In this document: piece by piece, positions 1-10,300 of the stretch
How the letters are laid out: the number at the start of each line of letters is the position of its first letter
Numbering within the stretch: the stretch's first letter is position 1
NCBI RefSeq assembly: GCF_009846525.1
Contig: NZ_CP024621.1
Coordinates: 558,001 to 622,000 of the forward strand
Length of the DNA: 64,000 nt
Reading direction: 5' to 3'
Source of the DNA: Halomonas meridiana
GTDB lineage: Bacteria > Pseudomonadota > Gammaproteobacteria > Pseudomonadales > Halomonadaceae
The notes under the pieces: generated by a model
The model's database searches: none
Told to the model about the DNA's origin: nothing
Seen by the model: the letters and a program-made list of their open reading frames with translations, nothing else
Made by a program: the position numbers and the translations under genes

Positions 1-84
1 GCGATAGGGCTACGCATCGGGTTAGCCATGGTCGGCACCCTGATGTTGATGGCGCTCTATTTCGATTTGATGCGCCTGTGGTAA
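1..84 (+). CDS. rseP: RseP (RIP site-2 metalloprotease), C-terminal end only
   Basis: Only the last 27 codons lie in the window, in frame 1 from the first base and ending at a TAA. The peptide is one hydrophobic helix ending in DLMRLW, as expected for the last membrane segment of the inner-membrane protease RseP, which cuts anti-sigma factor RseA in the envelope stress response. The call rests on this short tail and on its position directly before bamA, the usual gammaproteobacterial order. Catalytic and PDZ parts are outside the window. Confidence 0.75.
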   Translation, partial: AIGLRIGLAMVGTLMLMALYFDLMRLW

Positions 85-184
85 TAACGCGTGTAGCGCG
101 CAGGATGCCTTGTCATCTGCCTGCACAAATGTATATGGTGCCTGTCTTAACCGACGGGCAGACCAACGCGAGCGAACTGACTGC

Positions 185-2536
185 ATGAAAATCAAGACCC
201 TTGGAATGGCGGCACTCTTGCTGGTAGGCGCCAGCGGCGCCCAAGCACAATCCTTTGATGTTTCAGACATTCGTGTGGAAGGACTGCAGCGGGTTTCCGC
301 CGCCTCGGTCTTTAATGCGTTTCCCGTGAGCGCGAACGACCGCGTCGACGAGCAGCAGCTCGCCGCCGCCGCACGGGACCTGTTCGCGACCGGACTGTTT
401 GAAGACGTCTCGTTGGCCCGGGAAGGCGACGTGCTGGTGATCCAAGTGGTCGAGCGGCCTACCATTGCGCGCTTGAACATCGAAGGCAATGACCAGATCT
501 CCGATGAAGATCTGCGCAACGGCCTGCGCGAATCGGGCCTGTCGGAAGGCCAAGTGCTACAGCTCTCCACCCTCGACGAGATCGAGCGTGAACTCGAGGG
601 CGTGTATCAAGCCCAGGGGCGCTATAGCGCTGGTATCAATGTGGACGTCGAGGAGATCGATGAAGGCCGCGTACAGGTCAACATCGATATCAATGAAGGC
701 GAAGTCGCCAAGATTCGTCAGATCAACATCGTCGGCAACCAGGATTTCGACGATGAAACCCTGCGGGACATTTTCGAGTTGAACGACCGCCCAGGGCGCA
801 TCTTCGGCTGGTTCTCCAACGACGAATACTCTCGGGAAGCGCTTTCTGGCGATATCGAGCGTCTACGGTCATTCTATCTGGACCGTGGCTACGTCAACTT
901 TGACGTCACGTCGACCCAGGTATCGATTGGCCCCGAGAAGTCCGACATCTTCATCACCCTCAATATCGATGAAGGCGGTCAGTACCGCGTAGGCGATATC
1001 CGCTTTGCCGGCGATCTGCAGATCAGCGAAAACGAAGCCCGCAACCTGCTCGAAATCAACAGCGGCGATATCTTCTCCCGTGGCGATGTCAACGCCTCGA
1101 CGGAAGCGCTGCGCCAGCGCCTGGGCGCGGAAGGCTTCGCCTTTGCCGAGGTGCAGGGCATTCCTGAAGTGGCCGATGACGGCGAAACGGTCGATCTCGT
1201 GATCGCCGTGAATCCAGGTCAGCGCGCTTACGTGCGTCGTATCGAGTTCTACGGCAACACCACGACCCAAGACGAAGTGCTGCGTCGTGAGATGATCCAG
1301 CTCGAAGGTGCCCCGGCATCGACGGAGTCGATCACTCAGTCGCGTCAGCGTCTGGAGCGTTTGGGCTTCTTTAGCCAAGTGGAAGTCGACACGCAGCCGG
1401 TGCCGGGTGAGCCCGATCTGCTGGACGTGACCTATAACGTGGAAGAGCAGCCTTCAGGTTCGGTCTCTGCCAGCGTCGGCTTTTCGCAGAGCGCGGGCGT
1501 GATCTACGGGGTCGGTCTGGCTCAAAACAACTTCCTCGGCACCGGTAACCGCGTCAACGTCGGCGCCCAGCGCAGTGATACCTTCACCAGCGTCAATTTT
1601 GCCTTCACCGATCCTTACTGGACGCTGGACGGCATCTCTCGCGGGTACAACGTGTTCTACCGCGAAACCGACTATGCGGACTCCGATATCTCGACCTTCT
1701 CGACCGATGCCTACGGTGCCGGTATCAACTTCGGCTACCCCATCAGCGAGCTGTCGCGTCTGAACTTTGGTGCCAGTGTCGAAGACGTCACGGTGAAGAC
1801 CTACTTCGACACCGCCTCTGAAATCCGCCGCTATGTGGAAGATCAGGGCGAAAACGCACAAAGCCTCAAGCTGACCGCGAGCTGGACACGCAACAACCTG
1901 AACCGCGGCATCATGCCGACCGCCGGTAACTACCAGCGCGTCTCGTTGGAAACCGGCGTGCCGGGTAGCGATGCGGAGTACTACAAACTCCAGGCCCGCG
2001 CACAGCAGCTCTTCCCGTTTAACGATGACGAAACCTGGGCGCTGAAGTTCAGCGGCAATCTGGGCTACGCCGATACGCTGGGCAGCAACGACCCCTACCC
2101 GTTCTACGAAAACTTCTACGCAGGCGGCCTGGGCTCGGTGCGTGGTTTTACCTCCAACACCTTGGGTGAGCGCACCACGCCCGCCCGTGAGGGTGGCCGT
2201 GACCGCACCTTGGGCGGTAACGTACTGGTAGAAGGCTCCGCCGAAGTGCTCTTCCCGATGCCGTTCGTAGAGAACCAGCGCTCGGTGCAGCCTTCGCTGT
2301 TCTTAGATGCCGGTAACACCTTCTTGAGCTCGTGCTACGACGTGCTCGACGCCGATGCAGGACGCCAGCAGTGCAGCTCCGGCGTGGATCTAGGCGACTT
2401 GCGCTACAGCGTGGGTGTGGGTCTTTCGTGGCTGACGCCGGTGGGCCCGCTGACGTTCAGCGTGGCTGAGCCGCTGAATGACGAAAGTGGTGACGATACA
2501 CAGTTCTTCCAGTTCTCGCTGGGTCAAACGTTCTAA
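185..2536 (+). CDS. bamA: Outer membrane protein assembly factor BamA
   Basis: Central subunit of the BAM complex, which folds beta-barrel proteins into the outer membrane. The 783-residue product starts with a Sec signal peptide (cleavage after GASGAQA, about residue 21), followed by five POTRA repeats to about residue 420 and a C-terminal barrel. The barrel carries the conserved VRGF motif near residue 653 and ends in phenylalanine, as outer membrane proteins do. The reading frame is open further upstream to 110, but the ATG at 185 gives a standard signal peptide, so I chose it. It lies between rseP and skp, the usual order. Confidence 0.97.
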   Translation: MKIKTLGMAALLLVGASGAQAQSFDVSDIRVEGLQRVSAASVFNAFPVSANDRVDEQQLAAAARDLFATGLFEDVSLAREGDVLVIQVVERPTIARLNIEGNDQISDEDLRNGLRESGLSEGQVLQLSTLDEIERELEGVYQAQGRYSAGINVDVEEIDEGRVQVNIDINEGEVAKIRQINIVGNQDFDDETLRDIFELNDRPGRIFGWFSNDEYSREALSGDIERLRSFYLDRGYVNFDVTSTQVSIGPEKSDIFITLNIDEGGQYRVGDIRFAGDLQISENEARNLLEINSGDIFSRGDVNASTEALRQRLGAEGFAFAEVQGIPEVADDGETVDLVIAVNPGQRAYVRRIEFYGNTTTQDEVLRREMIQLEGAPASTESITQSRQRLERLGFFSQVEVDTQPVPGEPDLLDVTYNVEEQPSGSVSASVGFSQSAGVIYGVGLAQNNFLGTGNRVNVGAQRSDTFTSVNFAFTDPYWTLDGISRGYNVFYRETDYADSDISTFSTDAYGAGINFGYPISELSRLNFGASVEDVTVKTYFDTASEIRRYVEDQGENAQSLKLTASWTRNNLNRGIMPTAGNYQRVSLETGVPGSDAEYYKLQARAQQLFPFNDDETWALKFSGNLGYADTLGSNDPYPFYENFYAGGLGSVRGFTSNTLGERTTPAREGGRDRTLGGNVLVEGSAEVLFPMPFVENQRSVQPSLFLDAGNTFLSSCYDVLDADAGRQQCSSGVDLGDLRYSVGVGLSWLTPVGPLTFSVAEPLNDESGDDTQFFQFSLGQTF

Positions 2537-2552
2537 TTTAAGGAGTATCACC

Positions 2553-3056
2553 ATGATGCGTAAACTGACCGCTGCTGTGTGTCTATTGGGGGCGATGACC
2601 CTCCCGGCCTACGCCGCTGAAGTCGCGGTGTTGGATTGGCGTGCGGCACTGATGAATACTCAGTCGGCCCAATCCTCGCTGAGCCAGCTCGAAGGGCAGA
2701 TCGGCAGCCAGCAGCGCGAAGCCGAAGCGCTGGGTGGCGAGCTGCAGCAACTCCAGACGCGCCTTCAGCAGGAAGGCGAGACCATGTCGCAATCCGAGCG
2801 CGAGTCGCTGATTGCTGAACTGCAGGAGAAGGGCGGCCGCTTCGAACAGCTGCGCCGTGAAGTGCTGCAGGCACAGCAGGCTTCCGAGCAGCAGTTCCTG
2901 CAAGGGGCCGAAGACAAGCTGGAGCAAGCAGTAGAGCAGGTGCTGGAGCGTCACAACATCGACGTGCTAGTGGAGCCGCAAGGCGTACTGCACTCCTCGA
3001 CGGACCTGCCCAACGTGACGAACGAAGTCACTCAGATTTTCGATTCGCTGAACTAA
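2553..3056 (+). CDS. skp: Periplasmic chaperone Skp/OmpH
   Basis: Periplasmic holdase that delivers unfolded outer membrane proteins to BamA. The 167-residue product has a signal peptide (cleavage near residue 22, after LPAYA), then a long Gln/Glu/Arg-rich coiled-coil stretch (about residues 40-125) that forms the tentacles of the Skp trimer. The start follows an AAGGAG ribosome site at 2540-2545, 16 bases after the bamA stop. A second ATG directly follows the first, so the start is uncertain by one codon. Size and position between bamA and lpxD match the family. Confidence 0.95.
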   Translation: MMRKLTAAVCLLGAMTLPAYAAEVAVLDWRAALMNTQSAQSSLSQLEGQIGSQQREAEALGGELQQLQTRLQQEGETMSQSERESLIAELQEKGGRFEQLRREVLQAQQASEQQFLQGAEDKLEQAVEQVLERHNIDVLVEPQGVLHSSTDLPNVTNEVTQIFDSLN

Positions 3057-3069
3057 TTTTATGACCCTC

Positions 3070-3088
3070 GGTGCGGCTTAGCCGCACC
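3070..3088 (+). repeat. Short hairpin between skp and lpxD
   Basis: Perfect inverted repeat GGTGCGGC / GCCGCACC with loop TTA, 13 bases after the skp stop. No T-run follows, so it is more likely an mRNA stability or partial termination element than a full terminator. lpxD starts 19 bases later. Confidence 0.4.
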
Positions 3089-3107
3089 ACTGCTTCCTTG
3101 GGCTCCC

Positions 3108-4145
3108 ATGACGCACGCTTCTCACTACCTCACCCTTGCGGACATCGCACGTCATCTCGACGTTGATTTCGAAGGCGACGCCAATCAGCCAATCCGCGGT
3201 TTGGCAACGCTCAAGGAAGCAGCGTCGGATCAGGTCGCTTTTCTAGCCAATCGCGCCTACTTGAAAGACTTAGCCACGACGAAGGCGGCGGCCGTTCTGC
3301 TGCATCCAGAGCATGGCAAGAACTGCCCGGTGCCACGCTTGGAGATGGAAAACCCTTACTTGGGTTACGCCAAGCTGTCGCAATTGTTCGATCCGTTACC
3401 GGCGCGAGACGTGCCGGGCATTCACCCCTCTGCCGTCGTCGCCGATGGCGTCACGCTGGGCGATGGTGTCTGTGTGCAAGCGAATGCGGTGATCGAGTCT
3501 GGCGTCGTGCTGGGAGATCGCGTGGTCGTCGGGGCAGGCAGCGTGATCGGCGCGGACTGCGTGATTGGCGACGACACGCGGCTGCACGCCAATGTCACCG
3601 TGTGCCACGGCGTCGTGATGGGCAAGCGCGTCATCCTGCAAAGCGGCTGTGTGATTGGCGGTGACGGCTTCGGCTTTGCTCACGATGGGGCAGGCTGGCA
3701 CAAGATTGCGCAACTGGGTGGCGTGGTGCTTGGCGATGACGTGGAAGTCGGCAGCTGCTCCAGCATCGACCGGGGCGCGCTGGGGGATACGGTGATTGGT
3801 AACGATGTCAAAATCGACAGCCAAGTCCAGATTGCGCACAACGTCACCATTGGTGACCACAGCGCGCTGGCAGGCTGTGTTGGCATCGCCGGCTCTACCA
3901 AAGTGGGCAAGCACTGTATGCTGGGCGGCGGTGTCGGGCTGTCGGGCCACCTGACCATTTGCGATGGCGTTCAGGTCACGGGCATGAGTTTGGTCACCAA
4001 TTCGATTCACGAGCCGGGGGTGTACTCGTCGGGTACCGGCGCCATGAGCAACACCCAGTGGCGAAAAAATGCGGTGCGCTTCAAGCAGCTCGACGATATT
4101 GCCAAGCGCTTGGCGCGGGTGGAAAAAAGCCAGCGAGAATCGTGA
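3108..4145 (+). CDS. lpxD: UDP-3-O-(3-hydroxymyristoyl)glucosamine N-acyltransferase LpxD
   Basis: Third step of lipid A synthesis: transfers a hydroxyacyl chain from ACP to the 2-amino group of UDP-3-O-acyl-glucosamine. The 345-residue protein has an N-terminal uridine-binding domain (about residues 1-100), then a left-handed beta helix of hexapeptide repeats (about 105-310) with GGDGFGFAHD and the conserved IAHNV segment that holds the catalytic histidine. The C-terminal helix (FKQLDDIAKRLARVEK) fits the family. Length is normal. The start is supported by homology; the ribosome site before it is weak. Confidence 0.96.
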   Translation: MTHASHYLTLADIARHLDVDFEGDANQPIRGLATLKEAASDQVAFLANRAYLKDLATTKAAAVLLHPEHGKNCPVPRLEMENPYLGYAKLSQLFDPLPARDVPGIHPSAVVADGVTLGDGVCVQANAVIESGVVLGDRVVVGAGSVIGADCVIGDDTRLHANVTVCHGVVMGKRVILQSGCVIGGDGFGFAHDGAGWHKIAQLGGVVLGDDVEVGSCSSIDRGALGDTVIGNDVKIDSQVQIAHNVTIGDHSALAGCVGIAGSTKVGKHCMLGGGVGLSGHLTICDGVQVTGMSLVTNSIHEPGVYSSGTGAMSNTQWRKNAVRFKQLDDIAKRLARVEKSQRES

Positions 4146-4173
4146 AGAAAGAAGGATTTCCTGAGGGAGTGGC

Positions 4174-4201
4174 TTGAGGCTTCATAGCAGCAGGTTATAA
4201 T
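4174..4201 (+). promoter_or_regulatory. Candidate sigma-70 promoter before fabZ
   Basis: TTGAGG (4174-4179), a 16-base spacer, and a perfect TATAAT (4196-4201). It lies 28 bases after the lpxD stop and 79 bases before the fabZ start, so fabZ-lpxA-lpxB could be transcribed apart from the upstream cluster. Assigned from sequence pattern only. Confidence 0.45.
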
Positions 4202-4214
4202 CCACTGCCTTTTT

Positions 4215-4258
4215 ACCAGTAGGATTACTGGTGCGCGCCTGATACTGCTCAGGCCTTT
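4215..4258 (+). promoter_or_regulatory. Two tandem hairpins in the fabZ leader, second terminator-like
   Basis: Hairpin A is ACCAGTA / TACTGGT with loop GGAT (4215-4232). Hairpin B is GCCTGA / TCAGGC with a six-base loop (4237-4254), followed by CTTTTGTCATTTT. Both are downstream of the candidate promoter and upstream of the fabZ start. B resembles a weak intrinsic terminator, so the leader could attenuate transcription into fabZ-lpxA-lpxB. Confidence 0.4.
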
Positions 4259-4280
4259 TGTCATTTTAGAGGTCGTTACG

Positions 4281-4724
4281 ATGGTTATGGATATCAACGA
4301 AATTCGCGAATACTTGCCCCACCGCTATCCGTTCTTGCTGGTGGATCGAGTCACGCAGTTAACCGTGGGCGAAACCATCGTTGCGTACAAAAACGTGAGC
4401 ATCAATGAGCCGTTCTTCAACGGCCATTTTCCTCACCACCCCATCATGCCCGGTGTACTGGTCGTTGAAGCGCTGGCTCAGGTATGCGGTATCCTAGGGT
4501 TCAAAACGGTCAATAAGCTGCCGGCCGACGGCTATGTATACTACCTCGTAGGCAGCGACAATGTCCGCTTCAAGCGTCCTGTCATGCCGGGTGATCAACT
4601 GACGCTGGAGGCGAACGTGATTCGCGGCAAGCGCGGTATCTGGAAGTTTGCCTGCCGTGCCACGGTAGACGGCGAGCTGGCCTGCGAAGCAGAAATCATT
4701 TGTGCCGAGAGGAAGGTGGCTTGA
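4281..4724 (+). CDS. fabZ: 3-hydroxyacyl-ACP dehydratase FabZ
   Basis: Dehydrates beta-hydroxyacyl-ACP in fatty acid elongation and competes with lipid A synthesis for hydroxymyristoyl-ACP. The 147-residue hot-dog protein has the [10 protein letters not shown] motif (catalytic His, about residue 54) and the following VVEALAQ with the catalytic Glu. The GAGG-containing ribosome site just before 4281 supports that start; the ATG at 4287 ([13 protein letters not shown]) is also possible. The stop overlaps the lpxA start region, which suggests translational coupling. Confidence 0.96.
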   Translation: MVMDINEIREYLPHRYPFLLVDRVTQLTVGETIVAYKNVSINEPFFNGHFPHHPIMPGVLVVEALAQVCGILGFKTVNKLPADGYVYYLVGSDNVRFKRPVMPGDQLTLEANVIRGKRGIWKFACRATVDGELACEAEIICAERKVA

Positions 4725-5487
4725 TACATCCTACTGCTTTGGTCGACCCAGCGGCACGGCTTGCTGATGACGTTGAGGTTGGCCCGTTCAGCGTGATTGG
4801 GCCTGACGTCACGATTGGCGCAGGCTCGGTCATCGGCCCCCATGTGGTGATAAAAGGCCCCACGGTGTTGGGAGAGCGCACGCGTATCTTTCAGTTTGCC
4901 TCGGTGGGCGAAGACTGCCAGGACAAGAAGTACGCAGGTGAACCGACGCGCCTAGTGATGGGTGACGACAACGTGATTCGCGAGGGCGTAACGCTGCATC
5001 GCGGCACCGTGCAAGACCGAAGCGAAACCACCATCGGCTCCCGTAACCTGTTCATGGCCTACGTACACGTGGGCCATGACTGCGTCATTGGCAACGACTG
5101 TATTCTTGCCAACCAGGTGACGCTGGCGGGCCACGTGACGCTGGGCGATCATGCCATTTTGGGTGGCCTGGCCGCCGTGCACCAATTCTGCCATTTTGGC
5201 GACCATGCCATGGCGGGGGGGGCTCGATCATCACCAAGGACACTCCGGCCTACGTGATGATCAACGGTAATCCGGCAGAAGCGCGCGGGCTGAACCTCGT
5301 CGGCTTGAAACGCCGCGGGTTTAGTCGCGAAGCGATCGCCGCGCTAACCTCTGCTTACAAGCTGGTGTATCGCCAAGGCTTGACCGTCGAACAAGCGGTT
5401 AGTGAAATGCGCAGCCGTTTCGATCTACCGGAAGTCGCGCTGTTTGCCGACTCTATCGAGCGTTCGACTCGCGGTATCGTTCGCTAA
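4721..5487 (+). pseudogene. lpxA: lpxA (UDP-N-acetylglucosamine O-acyltransferase), broken by a one-base frameshift as given
   Basis: First enzyme of lipid A synthesis. Frame 2 from a TTG start (4721) overlapping the fabZ stop encodes the hexapeptide beta helix up to HAMAGG; after the G-run at 5215-5222 the protein continues in another frame with [20 protein letters not shown] through RSTRGIVR. Together they make about 255 residues, close to E. coli (262). The family needs HxxxGxxSxxxKD here, which requires nine Gs; the window has eight, so one G is missing. lpxA is essential in most gammaproteobacteria and both halves are well conserved, so a homopolymer sequencing error is the likeliest explanation. 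Confidence 0.9.
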
Positions 5488-5515
5488 CCTTTTTCTAACC
5501 GGCTCTCCCGTCACT

Positions 5516-6691
5516 ATGACACTGCAGCGCGTATACCTTGTGGCAGGCGAACTCTCTGGCGATATCCTCGGTGCGGGATTGATGCAGGCGCTGCGCGCCC
5601 GTCACCCCCAGGTGGAGTTTCGCGGTATGGGCGGTCCCCGTATGGAGGCCCAAGGCCTGAAGAGCCGTTTCCCCCTCGAAACCCTCTCGGTGATGGGGTT
5701 GGTCGAGGTGCTCAAGCACCTGCCAGAACTGGTTCGCGTGCGTCGCACCCTGCGCGAAGAGGCGCTGGCCTGGCAGCCGGACGTCATGATCGGTATCGAT
5801 GCACCGGACTTCAACATTGGGCTGGAGAAGCAGCTGCGTGCCGCTGGCGTCACGACGGCCCACTACGTGAGCCCCTCGGTATGGGCGTGGCGGCAGGGGC
5901 GGGTGAAGAAGATCGCCAGCGCCGTGGATGCCATGCTCACGCTGCTGCCCTTCGAGGCGGACTTCTATCATCGCCACCGAGTGCCGGTCGCCTTCGTAGG
6001 CCATCCGCTTGCCGACGAGTTGCCGCTGGAGAATGACCGTGCCGTGGCCCGCCGTACGCTAGGGTTGAACGCGGACGCACCGGTTCTAGCGTTGCTGCCC
6101 GGCTCCCGGCGGAACGAAATCCGCTTCATGGGTGCCACCTTCTTGGATGTGGTGACGCTGCTGTGCCAGCGCCACACGGGGTTGCAGGTGGTGATACCTG
6201 CGGCCACCGCCCAGCGCTATACCGAGCTTGGCGAGCTGCTGGCAGGCTACCCCGCGTTGGCCCAGCGGGTCACGCTGCTGGAGGGCCAAGCCCGCGAGGC
6301 GATGGTCGCCAGCGATGCGGTACTGCTGACCTCCGGTACGGCGGCGCTAGAAGCCATGCTCTGCCATCGCGCCATGCTGGTGGCGTACAAAATGGCGCCC
6401 GCGACCCATTGGCTCGCCAAACGGCTGGTGAAAACCCAGTGGATCTCACTACCCAATTTGATTGCCCAGGAGAGCGTGGTGCCTGAGCTGATTCAGCACG
6501 CGGCCACGCCGGAGGCGATTGCCGAGCAGATAAGCCAGCTACTTAGCGATGCCGAGACGCGTCACGCTCTGGAGGCACGCTTTGCCGCGATGCATGCCAC
6601 GCTGCAGCGCACGGCCAGCGAGCGCGCCGCGCAGGCGATTACCGCCTTGGTTGCAGGCGAGCCGCTGGAGGCTAAACCGGATGGCGGCTAA
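5516..6691 (+). CDS. lpxB: Lipid-A-disaccharide synthase LpxB
   Basis: Condenses UDP-2,3-diacylglucosamine with lipid X to form the lipid A disaccharide on the inner membrane face. The 391-residue GT-B glycosyltransferase starts with [18 protein letters not shown] and contains the family segments [26 protein letters not shown] and LPGSRRNEI. The ATG at 5516 places this conserved N-terminus at residue 4; the frame is open further upstream into lpxA but without homology. It follows lpxA by 28 bases and overlaps rnhB by 11 bases, so the genes are probably co-transcribed. Confidence 0.96.
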   Translation: MTLQRVYLVAGELSGDILGAGLMQALRARHPQVEFRGMGGPRMEAQGLKSRFPLETLSVMGLVEVLKHLPELVRVRRTLREEALAWQPDVMIGIDAPDFNIGLEKQLRAAGVTTAHYVSPSVWAWRQGRVKKIASAVDAMLTLLPFEADFYHRHRVPVAFVGHPLADELPLENDRAVARRTLGLNADAPVLALLPGSRRNEIRFMGATFLDVVTLLCQRHTGLQVVIPAATAQRYTELGELLAGYPALAQRVTLLEGQAREAMVASDAVLLTSGTAALEAMLCHRAMLVAYKMAPATHWLAKRLVKTQWISLPNLIAQESVVPELIQHAATPEAIAEQISQLLSDAETRHALEARFAAMHATLQRTASERAAQAITALVAGEPLEAKPDGG

Positions 6692-7298
6692 ACCAGCCGA
6701 CTTTCCGCCGCTCGTGGTGGAGTATGCGGGGGATTTTCTGGCGGGGGTCGATGAGGTCGGCCGTGGGCCGCTGGTGGGGAGCGTGGTAGCCGCCGCCGTG
6801 ATTCTGGACCCCAAGGCACCTATCGACGGCTTAACCGACTCCAAGAAGCTCACTGCCCGCAGGCGTGAGTCGTTGGATGTGCTCATTCGCGAGCGTGCGC
6901 TGGCGTTTGCAGTGGCGGAGGCGAGCGCTGAAGAGGTCGACTCGCTCAATATCTATCATGCGACGCATCTGGCCATGCGCCGCGCGGTGGATGCGCTGCT
7001 TCCCCAGGCCGAATACCTGCTGGTGGATGGCAACCGCCTGCCGGGGCACGCGCTGCCGGGCCAGGCCGTGGTGAAGGGCGACGCCCGCCACCCCGCGATT
7101 GCCGCCGCCTCGATTCTGGCCAAGGTGGCGCGGGATGCACAAATGGCCGAACTGGATCTGCGCTATCCTGAATACGGGTTTGCCCGCCACAAAGGGTACC
7201 CCACCAAAGAGCACCTGGCGGCGCTGGAAGCCCACGGTGCACTGGCCGAGCACCGCAAAAGCTTCGCGCCCGTACAGCGCCAGTTAGCGCTGCTGTAG
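6681..7298 (+). CDS. rnhB: Ribonuclease HII
   Basis: Removes ribonucleotides from RNA-DNA hybrids and starts ribonucleotide excision repair. The 205-residue protein has the N-terminal [10 protein letters not shown] motif (catalytic Asp-Glu near residue 22), the LTDSKKL segment, an acidic residue in [11 protein letters not shown], and the C-terminal [19 protein letters not shown] region. The ATG at 6681 lies inside the end of lpxB (11-base overlap), a common arrangement for coupled translation. dnaE follows, the usual order. Confidence 0.95.
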   Translation: MAAKPADFPPLVVEYAGDFLAGVDEVGRGPLVGSVVAAAVILDPKAPIDGLTDSKKLTARRRESLDVLIRERALAFAVAEASAEEVDSLNIYHATHLAMRRAVDALLPQAEYLLVDGNRLPGHALPGQAVVKGDARHPAIAAASILAKVARDAQMAELDLRYPEYGFARHKGYPTKEHLAALEAHGALAEHRKSFAPVQRQLALL

Positions 7299-7340
7299 TC
7301 GCACACTTCATTTTGTTAAGCGTTCAATACTGAGAGTCCC

Positions 7341-10300
7341 ATGACGGTTCCGTTCGTTCATCTTCGTTTGCACAGTGAATACTCTCTGGTCGATGGCTTG
7401 GTCAAACTCAAGTCACTGGTCAGCACGACCGCTGAGCGCGGGATGCCGGCGCTGGCGCTCACCGACGAAGCCAACCTGTTTGGTTTGGTCAAATTCTACA
7501 AAGCCGCTCAGGGCGCCGGGTTGAAGCCGATCATTGGCAGCGATCTCTGGCTCTCAAATCCCCACGACGATGCCCACCCGTACCGCATCACGCTGCTAGC
7601 GATGAACGATGTGGGCTATCGAAACCTGACCGAGCTGATCTCCAAGGGCTGGACCGATGGCCAGCGCCAGGGGCGGGCAATCCTCGATAAACAGTGGGTG
7701 CTGGCGCAAAGCGAGGGGTTGATTGCCCTGTCGGGCGGGCGCGAAGGCGAGATTGGCCGCCATCTGCTCTCCGAGCACGAGCGGGAAGCGCGCCAACTGC
7801 TGGAAGAGTGGCAGCAGGCGTTTCCCGACCGCTTCTACCTGGAACTCATCCGCACCGGCCGACCTCTGGAAGAGGCGTGCGTACACGCCAGCGTTCAACT
7901 GGCGATCGACACCGGCACGCCCGTCGTCGCCACCAACGACGTGCGCTTTCTAGAGCGTGAAGACTTCTGGGCCCACGAAACCCGCGTTGCCATTGGTGAG
8001 GGGAAGGCGCTGGACGACCCGCGCCGCGAGCGCCGCTACACCGAAGAGCAGTACCTCAAAAGCCCGGAAGAGATGGCAGCGCTGTTTGCCGATATTCCCG
8101 AAGCGCTGGAAAACAGCGTGATGATTGCCGAGCGGTGCAGCGTCGATGTGCGCTTGGGAGAGATCTTTCTGCCCGAGTTCGGCATTCCTGAAGGCATGAC
8201 CCAGGATGAGTTCTTTCGCAAGGTCTCCCACGATGGTTTGACGGAGCGGCTCGATTTCCTGTTCCCCGCCGAGCAGTACCCGAGAGACAGTGACGCGTTT
8301 CGCGAGATCGACCAGCGCTACCGTGACCGACTGGAGTTCGAGCTCAACGTTATCATTCAGATGGGGTTCCCTGGCTACTTCCTGATCGTGATGGACTTTA
8401 TCCAGTGGGCCAAGGACAACAACGTGCCGGTAGGCCCGGGGCGCGGCTCCGGTGCGGGGTCTCTGGTGGCCTATGCGCAAAAAATCACCGACCTGGACCC
8501 CATCGGCTACGATCTGCTGTTCGAGCGCTTTCTTAACCCTGAACGTGTCTCCATGCCCGACTTCGACGTCGATTTCTGCATGGAGAAGCGCGACAAGGTC
8601 ATCGAGTACGTGGCTGACCGCTATGGCCGGAACGCGGTTTCCCAGATCGTCACCTTCGGCACCATGGCCGCCAAAGCCGTGGTGCGCGACGTGGCCCGCG
8701 CCCAGGGCAAGCCCTACTCACTGGGGGATAAGCTCTCCAAGCTGATTCCTTTTGAAGTGGGCATGACGCTGGCCAAAGCCATCGAGCAAGAGCCAGCCCT
8801 CAAGGAGTTCATCGAGAACGACGAAGAGGCCGAAGAGATCTGGGAAATGGCCCTGAAGCTCGAGGGCACCACGCGCGGTACCGGCAAGCACGCGGGCGGC
8901 GTGGTGATCGCCCCCACCAAACTCACCGACTTTTCGCCGCTGCTGTGTGACGAAGATGGCTCGGGGCTGGTGGTGCAGTTCGACAAGAACGACATCGAAG
9001 ACGCCGGGCTGGTGAAGTTCGACTTCCTGGGCTTGCGCACGCTGACCATCATCGACTGGGCGCTGGAGATGGTGGACAAAGTGCGCGACGCTGCTGGCCA
9101 AGGCCCGCTCAATATCGACGCCATCCCCCTGGACGACGGCAAAACCTTCGAGATGCTCAAGCGGGCGGAGACCACCGCGGTCTTCCAGCTCGAATCCCGC
9201 GGGATGAAGGAGCTGATCAAGCGCCTGCTGCCGGACTCGCTGGACGATATGATCGCCTTGGTGGCCCTATTCCGCCCCGGTCCGCTGCAGTCGGGCATGG
9301 TGGATGACTTCATCAACCGGAAACATGGCCGGGCGGAAGTCTCTTATCCACACCCGGATTATCAGCACGATCTGTTGAAACCGGTGCTGACGCCCACCTA
9401 CGGGATCATTCTCTACCAAGAGCAGGTCATGCAGATCGCTCAGGTGATGGCAGGGTACACCCTTGGCCAAGCCGACATGCTGCGCCGTGCCATGGGTAAG
9501 AAAAAGCCCGAAGAGATGGCCAAGCAGCGGGCAGGCTTCATGGAAGGCTGCGCGGCCAACGGCATCGATAAGGACCTGGCGGGCAACATCTTCGACCTGG
9601 TAGAGAAGTTCGCCGGTTACGGCTTCAACAAATCACACTCGGCAGCCTACGCGCTGGTGTCGTATCAGACCGCATGGCTGAAGGCGCACTACCCAGGCCC
9701 CTTCATGGCGGCGGTGATGTCCACGGAGATGGATAACCTGGACAAAGTGGTGCCGCTGATCGAAGAGTGCCGCCACTTGAAGCTCACGGTGACACCGCCG
9801 GATGTCAACGTAGGTGGCTACAAGTTTACCGTGGATACCGACGGCCGGGTGGTGTACGGCTTGGGGGCGATCCGTGGCGTCGGTGAAGGGCCGATTGGTG
9901 CCATCGTCGAAGCGCGTCAGGCCGACGGGCCGTTCAACGATCTGTTCGACTTCTGCCGTCGTATCGATCCGAAACGGATGAACAAGCGCACCCTGGAAGC
10001 GCTGATACGCTCTGGCGCGTTGGATAATCTGGGGCCCAATCGGGCGGTGCTGTTCGCGGCGATGGAAGATGCGCTGAAAGCCGCTGCACAAAATCATGCT
10101 AACCAGAACCTGGGCATGATGGACATGTTTGGCGATGCCTTTGCTGCCGAGGAAGAGACCAGCGATGTCTACGCCGAGTATCGTCATGTGCGCGAATGGA
10201 CCGACCGTGAGCGGCTCTCTGGTGAAAAGGACACCCTGGGGCTCTACCTGACCGGGCACCCCATTGATGAGTATGAGCGCGAGCTCAAGCGCTTTGTCTC

